Source: an uncultured bacterium (GTDB lineage Bacteria > Patescibacteriota > Minisyncoccia > Phycocordibacterales > PALSA-1337). From it: DNA of 5,196 nucleotides. A program made the translations under genes and the position numbers. The stretch spans positions 1 to 5,196 of the forward strand of contig CAIKDL010000072.1 in assembly GCA_903826185.1 (NCBI GenBank), in the 5' to 3' direction. Below the pieces are notes generated by a model. It searched no databases and was not told the origin of the DNA. It saw only the letters and a program-made list of their open reading frames with translations. Of the stretch, positions 1 to 4,144 are shown piece after piece. Within the stretch, counting starts at the first letter, position 1. Every line of letters begins with the position of its first letter.

Positions 1-1
1 A

Positions 2-211
2 CCATATGCTCTGGGTCTAGCTAAGACCTTGCGTGAAAAAGGTAAACGCGTTGCTGTAGATATCTCCGGTAAAAAAGTCGGCGACCAGATTTCTAAAGCC
101 GATAAACGCGGTATTCCTGAAGTTATAGTTATTGGCGATGAGGAGACAAAAACCGGCAAACTTAAAATCAAAAATCTTAAGAAAGGCGAGGAAAAAGCTC
201 TAGAGATGTAA
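2..211 (+). CDS. hisS: Histidyl-tRNA synthetase, C-terminal anticodon-binding domain (5' truncated)
   Basis: Only the last 69 residues are present; the frame is open to the left edge, so the start and the class II catalytic core are outside the window. What remains matches the end of the HGTP anticodon-binding domain (an alpha/beta fold) of class IIa synthetases. An 'LAKTLREKGKRVAVDISGKK' helix-strand is followed by 'QISKADKRGIPEVIVIGDEE', then 'TGKLKIKNLKKGEE' just before the TAA. The 'G.+.+KNL..GEE' ending fits HisRS, where the protein stops soon after this strand, better than ThrRS or ProRS. The enzyme would charge tRNA-His with histidine in the cytoplasm. The TTG at 29 and later codons are internal leucines, not starts. 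No T-tract terminator follows directly. The family assignment (class IIa anticodon domain) is firm; HisRS is the most likely member. Confidence 0.85.
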   Translation, partial: PYALGLAKTLREKGKRVAVDISGKKVGDQISKADKRGIPEVIVIGDEETKTGKLKIKNLKKGEEKALEM

Positions 212-227
212 AAACTTATTTTCGTCA

Positions 228-256
228 TTGACATATACCCATGCTTCTGATAGCGT
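228..256 (+). promoter_or_regulatory. Candidate sigma-70 promoter for the pilin-like gene
   Basis: A perfect -35 hexamer TTGACA lies at 228-233. At the ideal 17-nt spacing is TAGCGT (251-256), which keeps the conserved T1, A2 and T6 of TATAAT but is otherwise weak. Transcription would start around 262-265, giving a leader of about 40 nt. The TTTAAT at 257-262 is a better -10 match but its spacing is too long. An inverted repeat (242-270) covers the -10 and start region, so the promoter may be controlled. Prediction by eye only. Confidence 0.5.
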
Positions 257-270
257 TTTAATCAGCAGCA
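242..270. repeat. Inverted repeat over the -10/start region (operator candidate)
   Basis: TGCT-t-CTGAT (242-251) pairs with ATCAG-c-AGCA (261-270): nine base pairs with a single T/C mismatch around a 9-nt centre. It overlaps the predicted -10 hexamer and start site of the promoter at 228-256. As DNA it could be a binding site for a dimeric regulator. As RNA it could be a hairpin at the 3' end of the hisS transcript, but no run of T follows, so it is not a classical terminator. Chance occurrence is possible. Confidence 0.4.
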
Positions 271-290
271 GACAAACCAAAACAAAATAT

Positions 291-298
291 GGGAGGAG
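291..298 (+). promoter_or_regulatory. Strong Shine-Dalgarno sequence
   Basis: GGGAGGAG sits six nucleotides before the ATG at 305 and fixes that start codon. It is the only clear Shine-Dalgarno sequence before any start seen in the window; the next three genes have none. Confidence 0.85.
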
Positions 299-304
299 TT
301 CGTT

Positions 305-706
305 ATGAAGATTAGTCAAAAGTCCGCGTTTACATTGATCGAGTTATTGGTGGTGATCGCAATCGTGGCCATCATCGGTGGGTTGATATGGTTATATTTC
401 GGCGAGAAGACAAAGCTGAAGAATGAGCGCCGCATGTCCTTCGTCGAGATGACACCAACCGTCACGACGGCACCATACACCGCGTCAGTTCACAAGTCGC
501 CACGCAAATTGGTGGGAAATCTGTACTCCGTTTTGGTGATCACGGGCGATACACCAACCATCATCGAAGCCATCAGTACCCACGGCGAATTGTGCCCCGG
601 CCAACAAGTGGCTCTTGAGGTTATTTCTTACCGGGCAACGCCGTTTGAAGACGAAAGACCAATCTATTGGGCAGAACTGGTCAAGTTGCCACCATCGTTG
701 CCGTAA
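305..706 (+). CDS. Type IV pilin-like / pseudopilin protein with atypical C-terminal part
   Basis: A 133-residue protein. It begins with a prepilin signal: basic leader MKISQKSA, then FTLIELLVVIAIVAIIGG, the class III signal whose hydrophobic helix (residues 9-31) anchors the subunit in the membrane and packs in the filament core. Cleavage is expected between A8 and F9, and the conserved Glu5 of the mature protein is E13. The residue before the cut is Ala, not the usual Gly. The remainder (about 68-128) looks beta-rich, with one cysteine (C97 in 'ELCPGQQVALEV') and an aromatic patch 'YWAEL' near the end. It lacks the long exposed alpha-1 helix and the C-terminal disulfide loop of major pilins. 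A minor pseudopilin, or an unrelated exported domain using a pilin signal, is likely. GC is about 50% by hand count, against low 40s in the first lines of the next gene. It has its own promoter, Shine-Dalgarno sequence and terminator. The function of the C-terminal part is not recognised. Confidence 0.8.
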   Translation: MKISQKSAFTLIELLVVIAIVAIIGGLIWLYFGEKTKLKNERRMSFVEMTPTVTTAPYTASVHKSPRKLVGNLYSVLVITGDTPTIIEAISTHGELCPGQQVALEVISYRATPFEDERPIYWAELVKLPPSLP

Positions 707-731
707 CACTACGGCCACGTCAGAAAATCCG

Positions 732-777
732 CCTCCATAAGACAGGCCTCCGCAGGTTTGCCTTGTGGAGGTTTTTT
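732..777 (+). terminator. Rho-independent terminator of the pilin-like gene
   Basis: CCTCCATAAG (732-741) pairs with CTTGTGGAGG (762-771), ten pairs including one G-U, directly followed by TTTTTT (772-777). The stop codon lies 25 nt upstream. The long loop contains a second CCTCCGC (747-753) that can pair with the same 3' arm (765-771), so two alternative stems share one T-tract. Only four A lie on the left side, so it should work mainly on the plus strand. Confidence 0.88.
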
Positions 778-797
778 GTTATTTAAAAATGCACGTA

Positions 798-806
798 TGT
801 TATAAT
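798..806 (+). promoter_or_regulatory. Extended -10 promoter for the exonuclease-DsbA-DUF2779 unit
   Basis: TGTTATAAT contains a perfect TATAAT (801-806) preceded by the TGn extended -10 element. The -35 is poor: TTGTTA at 776-781 has a 19-nt spacer and overlaps the end of the upstream terminator. Extended -10 promoters often work without a good -35. Transcription would start near 812-814, leaving a leader of about 40 nt before the ATG at 854. Confidence 0.7.
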
Positions 807-853
807 ACCCTTCTAACGCCACATAAAGTGCAAGCAATTAAATCATAAACTTC

Positions 854-1429
854 ATGCGCAAAATCACACTGGACTTGGAAACAAAGAACATGTTCGCCGA
901 CGTCGGCTCCAATGACCCAACAGCTCTCGATATATCAGTAGTCTGCATACACGATTCTCTAGACGATTCTTATAAAAGCTTTACCGAAGCCAACCTGAAA
1001 GATCTTTGGCCGATCCTGGAACAAAGCGACATGATGATCACCTGGAATGGTGACCATTTCGACATTCCACTTTTAAATAAATATTATGCTGGCGACTTAT
1101 CAAAAATAAAGAGCTTGGACCTGATGAAAGAAGTTGTAAATGTCCTAGGTCGACGCTTGAAACTTGATACTGTTGCAGCTGCGACTCTCGGTAAAAATAA
1201 ATCCGGCAATGGCCTAGAGGCCATAGAGTGGTGGCTATCCGGCGAGATCGATAAAATCATCAAGTATTGTATCGATGACGTGCGTCTGACAAAGGAGATC
1301 TACGACTATGCCATAGCCAACTCGTCACTAAAATACAGAGATAATGGTACTATTAAGGAGGTCAAACTAGATACAACTTCATGGGAAGTACCTCAGTCCG
1401 ATGCCATGACATTTACTTTGCCACTATAA
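854..1429 (+). CDS. Stand-alone DEDDy 3'-5' exonuclease (RNase H-like fold, PolB-exonuclease related)
   Basis: A 191-residue soluble cytoplasmic protein carrying all three exonuclease motifs. Exo I is LDLET (D7, E9), Exo II is WNGDHFDIPLL (N65, D70), and Exo III is YCIDDVRLTKEIY (Y138, D142), the YxxxD that defines the DEDDy class. These acidic residues bind two metal ions and would remove nucleotides from 3' ends of DNA or RNA; the substrate cannot be told from sequence. The single domain fills nearly the whole protein, leaving a short tail ending in MTFTLPL. It is related to the predicted exonucleases grouped with the PolB proofreading domain (RNase_H_2 type) and resembles a small family I associate with Patescibacteria. 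It is the first gene after the extended -10 promoter, and 51 nt separate it from the next gene. No Shine-Dalgarno sequence precedes the ATG; the start is chosen because Exo I begins at residue 6. Confidence 0.88.
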   Translation: MRKITLDLETKNMFADVGSNDPTALDISVVCIHDSLDDSYKSFTEANLKDLWPILEQSDMMITWNGDHFDIPLLNKYYAGDLSKIKSLDLMKEVVNVLGRRLKLDTVAAATLGKNKSGNGLEAIEWWLSGEIDKIIKYCIDDVRLTKEIYDYAIANSSLKYRDNGTIKEVKLDTTSWEVPQSDAMTFTLPL

Positions 1430-1480
1430 TTACGTTTTTATATCAATAATAAATAAACGGGCATCGCCCACAACAATAAA

Positions 1481-2329
1481 ATGCAAGAGGAAAACAAAAA
1501 ATTCAATTCCATAACTTTGCCGGCAGCTATCGTTATCGCTGCGGCCATAATCGCCGTTGCCATCATCATCGCTTTCAAACCAGCAACCAAGGCTTCCTCC
1601 AACGACACAGCCAAGGCAACAGGCTCAGCCGTTCAAGGACAAGCCATCAACATCCGCGCCGTCACTGGCACCGATCACATCTTCGGTAATCCGAATGCGC
1701 CGATCAAAATTGTCGAATATTCCGATCCATCATGTCCTTATTGCAGGATCTTCACACCTTATATCGAAAAGGTCATGGATACTTACGGAGCCACTGGTAC
1801 AGTCGCTTGGGTCTATCGCAGCTTCCCGTTGGACAAACCTGATCCAAACGGCAACATCCTCCACAAAAATGCTGGCCACGAATCTCAGGCTATCGAATGT
1901 GCTGGTGTAGTCGGTGGCAATGACAAGCTCTGGATATTCTTGCGCCGCTTATATGAAGTAACTCCTTCCGTGACAGGACAAACACCAAATGGTCTCGACC
2001 AGAAACAGCTACCAGTTATCGCCAAATTCGCCGGATTGGACGTAAAAGCTTTCAACAGCTGTTTGGATAGCGGTAGCATGAAAGACAAGGTGGAGGCCGA
2101 CTATATAGATGGAGTCAATGCTGGTATCAATGGAACACCATTCAACGTCTTTGTACTTTCTTCACCAGCTCCAGCGGGAGTGGATCAGGTCCTAACTACA
2201 TTAATCGTAAAGATGCGTTTACCAACAGATACGCTATATGTTTCCAATGACAGGATGAAAATTGCCATGAGCGGAGCTATGCCATATGACGTGATGAAGA
2301 CGATCATAGACGCAATATTAGCGAAGTAA
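1481..2329 (+). CDS. Membrane-anchored DsbA-like thiol:disulfide oxidoreductase
   Basis: A 282-residue protein. A short polar N-terminus is followed by a hydrophobic segment at about 12-32 (ITLPAAIVIAAAIIAVAIII), either a signal anchor or an uncleaved signal. A Ser/Thr/Ala linker (35-55) follows, then a thioredoxin-fold domain from about 60 to the end. The active site is C85-P-Y-C88 in 'VEYSDPSCPYCRIF', and the cis-proline loop is G218-T219-P220. A helical insertion (about 125-215) fits DsbA/BdbD-type enzymes and carries C140 (AIEC) and C194, a possible second disulfide. The predicted role is to make or shuffle disulfides in exported proteins outside the membrane. The strand after the cis-Pro is followed by an extra segment (about 228-260) longer than in classical DsbA. 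No lipobox cysteine is seen. No Shine-Dalgarno sequence precedes the ATG. The preceding 51-nt gap has only a weak 4-bp GGGC/GCCC hairpin (1459-1469), so the gene is probably read from the upstream promoter. Whether it is an oxidase, isomerase or reductase cannot be decided. Confidence 0.88.
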   Translation: MQEENKKFNSITLPAAIVIAAAIIAVAIIIAFKPATKASSNDTAKATGSAVQGQAINIRAVTGTDHIFGNPNAPIKIVEYSDPSCPYCRIFTPYIEKVMDTYGATGTVAWVYRSFPLDKPDPNGNILHKNAGHESQAIECAGVVGGNDKLWIFLRRLYEVTPSVTGQTPNGLDQKQLPVIAKFAGLDVKAFNSCLDSGSMKDKVEADYIDGVNAGINGTPFNVFVLSSPAPAGVDQVLTTLIVKMRLPTDTLYVSNDRMKIAMSGAMPYDVMKTIIDAILAK

Positions 2330-2347
2330 ATATGATACAGTAAGCGT

Positions 2348-3991
2348 ATGCATATAGTATCGAAAACCGATTATCTCCTTTACCGCGAGTGTCAGAAAAA
2401 TGCTTGGCTGAAGATCCATAAGCCGGATGTGTATTATTCGAATGAACTTTCTGATTTCGAGAAATCTATCATTGAGACTGGTAATGAAGTCGAGGCTGAA
2501 GCACGGCTATTATTCCCCACAGGTATTCTCATAGAAGGCCGCGATGTCGTCGCTCAAGAAAAGACGGCTAAGCTGGTGGCTGATTTGGCAAAAGAGACAG
2601 CGCCAGTACAAACGTTATTCCAACCAGTTTTCGTCAAAGACGGGTTTATGGCTGCCGTTGATGTGCTCCAGTACGAGGCCGCCACCAAAAGCTATTCCAT
2701 ATATGAGATAAAGGCTTCGAATCAAGTAAAGGAAAAACTACATCTCTATGATCTAGCTTTCCAAGTTAACCTTCTGAAGATGTGTGGACTTACAATAGGC
2801 AAAATCTGTCTGCTTCACCTGAATCCGAAATATATTCGTAAAGGCGATTTGGAGATAACGAGGCTGTTCGTACCGGATGACGTCAGTACGCAGGTGAATG
2901 AAAGACTCGATGAAGTCGCTGTGGAGATGCAAAAGGCTTCAGAATATCTTTCACCAACAAAAGAACCTGGCGGGCCTTGTGAATGCATATACAAAGGACG
3001 TTCGAGCCACTGCACAACATTCAATTATTCCAATCCGGAAGTGCCAGAATATGGGGTCCACGATATCGCACGTATAGGGCTTTCCAAGGCGAAGTTAATA
3101 GAGCTCATCGATGGTAATATCTTTCATATAGACAAGATTCCTGAGGAAATAGAGTTGAGCGAGATCCAAAAGAATCAAGTCGACGCTTTCATAACTAGCC
3201 GCACAAAGATCGAGAGAGACAAGATCGCGACGGAATTATCGGCACTCCAATTCCCTCTTTATTTCATAGATTATGAGACCTTCCCTTCGGCCATACCACG
3301 TTTCGATGGCTTCTCGCCATATCAGCAGATTCCCTTTCAATATTCTCTGCATATAGTTGAGTCGGCGACGGATCTGGCAAAGACGGGTTATGAGCCTGTG
3401 CACCGCGAGTTTTTACATGTCGGTTCAGACGATCCGAGCGGGCCGTTTTTGGAATCCATGCACAAAGATATCGGCAAGATTGGCAGCATCATCGTCTGGA
3501 ATAAAAAGTTCGAATGCAAAATAAACGATGAGCTTGCTAGACGTGTGTCAGAATTTAGCGATGCCGGCAACGTTAGCGATAGCGCAAATGTACGCAATTT
3601 TATAGATGATGTGAATACTCGTGTCTACGACCTTATGGACATCTTTTCCAAACAATATTATGTGCACAAAGATTTTCAAGGAAGTACTTCGATAAAGTAT
3701 GTCTTACCGGTAATTGCGAGTATGGGGAGCGGCGCTAGCGCAAATGGTGGCACAAGTGCGGAAGGCGGCGCCGACAAGCTCTCATATAAGAAGCTCGACA
3801 TCCGCGAAGGTGGTACCGCCTCGATGAAGTGGAATGAAATGACGACCGGACTGCGTGTCGATGATGAATCAGGCGAAAAAATTGCCCTTTCAAAAGCCGA
3901 GCAAAGCAAAATCGCTGGCGACCTGCTTAAATATTGCGCGTTAGATACTTATGCTATGTATGCTATCTGGAAACACTTGTGGGAGTTGTGA
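2348..3991 (+). CDS. DUF2779 protein: RecB/Cas4-like nuclease fused to a DEDDy exonuclease domain
   Basis: A 547-residue protein starting MHIVSKTDYLLYRECQKNAW, the typical opening of DUF2779 proteins. Residues 1 to about 225 look like a PD-(D/E)XK nuclease of the RecB/Cas4 kind: D105 (AAVDVL) and E120-I-K122 (YEIKAS), followed by a helix with Q139 in 'YDLAFQVNLL'. C15 together with C211, C213 and C222 resembles the one-plus-three cysteine pattern that holds an iron-sulfur cluster in Cas4 and AddB. A linker of about 70 residues follows. The C-terminal part (about 300-547) has RNase H-fold motifs: D308 and E310 (FIDYET), N385..E389 (VWNKKFE, Glu where Asp is usual) and Y529/D533 (YCALD), again DEDDy-like. 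A Gly/Ser/Ala-rich stretch (about 459-476) interrupts this domain. The protein is cytoplasmic and probably acts on DNA; its biological role is unknown. It begins 18 nt after the upstream stop, so it is likely cotranscribed, and has no Shine-Dalgarno sequence. Its TGA is backed by an in-frame TAA two codons later. Confidence 0.87.
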   Translation: MHIVSKTDYLLYRECQKNAWLKIHKPDVYYSNELSDFEKSIIETGNEVEAEARLLFPTGILIEGRDVVAQEKTAKLVADLAKETAPVQTLFQPVFVKDGFMAAVDVLQYEAATKSYSIYEIKASNQVKEKLHLYDLAFQVNLLKMCGLTIGKICLLHLNPKYIRKGDLEITRLFVPDDVSTQVNERLDEVAVEMQKASEYLSPTKEPGGPCECIYKGRSSHCTTFNYSNPEVPEYGVHDIARIGLSKAKLIELIDGNIFHIDKIPEEIELSEIQKNQVDAFITSRTKIERDKIATELSALQFPLYFIDYETFPSAIPRFDGFSPYQQIPFQYSLHIVESATDLAKTGYEPVHREFLHVGSDDPSGPFLESMHKDIGKIGSIIVWNKKFECKINDELARRVSEFSDAGNVSDSANVRNFIDDVNTRVYDLMDIFSKQYYVHKDFQGSTSIKYVLPVIASMGSGASANGGTSAEGGADKLSYKKLDIREGGTASMKWNEMTTGLRVDDESGEKIALSKAEQSKIAGDLLKYCALDTYAMYAIWKHLWEL

Positions 3992-4031
3992 CGATAAGGG
4001 GTATAAACACATACACTTTGGGCACATCGTA

Positions 4032-4056
4032 ACTTTGGCCGAAATCCGGCCAAAGT
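4032..4056. terminator. Perfect 10-bp hairpin, possible bidirectional terminator
   Basis: ACTTTGGCCG (4032-4041) and CGGCCAAAGT (4047-4056) are exact reverse complements around a 5-nt loop, AAATC. Its place 41 nt past the DUF2779 stop, between convergent genes, suggests a transcript end or 3' protective stem for either or both genes. No T-run follows on either strand, so intrinsic termination is not assured. ACTTTGG also occurs just upstream (4014-4020). Confidence 0.5.
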
Positions 4057-4090
4057 ACCAACTATGCCAAATAGGTGTGTGCCGCCGCTG

Positions 4091-4133
4091 TAACCACCCC
4101 CTCCTTCAACTTCAAACCCCCAACCAAAAACCT
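4091..4133 (+). promoter_or_regulatory. C-rich, G-free tract (possible Rho loading site)
   Basis: Forty-three nucleotides without a single G on the plus strand, about half of them C, in C-runs spaced by A and T. That composition resembles Rho utilisation sites, and it lies downstream of the DUF2779 stop. Read on the minus strand it is a G-run-rich tract behind the sigma factor stop. The composition is directly visible; the Rho role is inference. Confidence 0.25.
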
Positions 4134-4144
4134 GGGGCCAAAAA

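Larger units (their letters stand above)
3992..4144. other. Convergent intergenic region between the DUF2779 gene and the sigma factor gene
   Basis: This 153-nt gap separates two genes that run towards each other. It contains a perfect 10-bp hairpin and a stretch that is C-rich and G-free on the plus strand. A weaker CCCCA/TGGGG stem (about 4117-4137) lies just beyond the sigma factor stop. No open reading frame here has coding character, and no RNA gene is recognised. Neither strand shows a classical hairpin plus T-tract terminator. Confidence 0.6.

Noticed and set aside
485..718. 77-residue open frame on the minus strand opposite the pilin-like gene
   Set aside because: It lies antisense to a well-supported gene, has no Shine-Dalgarno sequence or family resemblance, and is Trp/Arg-rich in the way of a shadow frame.
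1459..1469. GGGC-ATC-GCCC hairpin between the exonuclease and DsbA-like genes as a terminator
   Set aside because: Only four base pairs, a 3-nt loop and no T-run after it; too weak to end transcription.
1557..1910. 117-residue open frame inside the DsbA-like gene in another frame
   Set aside because: It is fully contained in a gene with a clear CPYC active site; the translation is Ser/Pro/Gln-rich with no domain character.
2348..3991. Assignment of the DUF2779 protein as Cas4 of a CRISPR system
   Set aside because: No repeat array and no other cas gene in the window; the protein is much longer than Cas4 and has a second nuclease domain.
3989..3997. TGA-CGA-TAA at the DUF2779 end as a sign of UGA recoding (Gly code of some Patescibacteria)
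   Set aside because: No gene in the window has an internal in-frame TGA. A single TGA with a nearby backup stop fits the standard code, and recoding would add only two residues.
4021..4083. Outer stem GGCACA/TGTGCC enclosing the 10-bp hairpin, as a structured RNA
   Set aside because: Six pairs with a large unpaired interior and no match to a known RNA family; easily due to chance.
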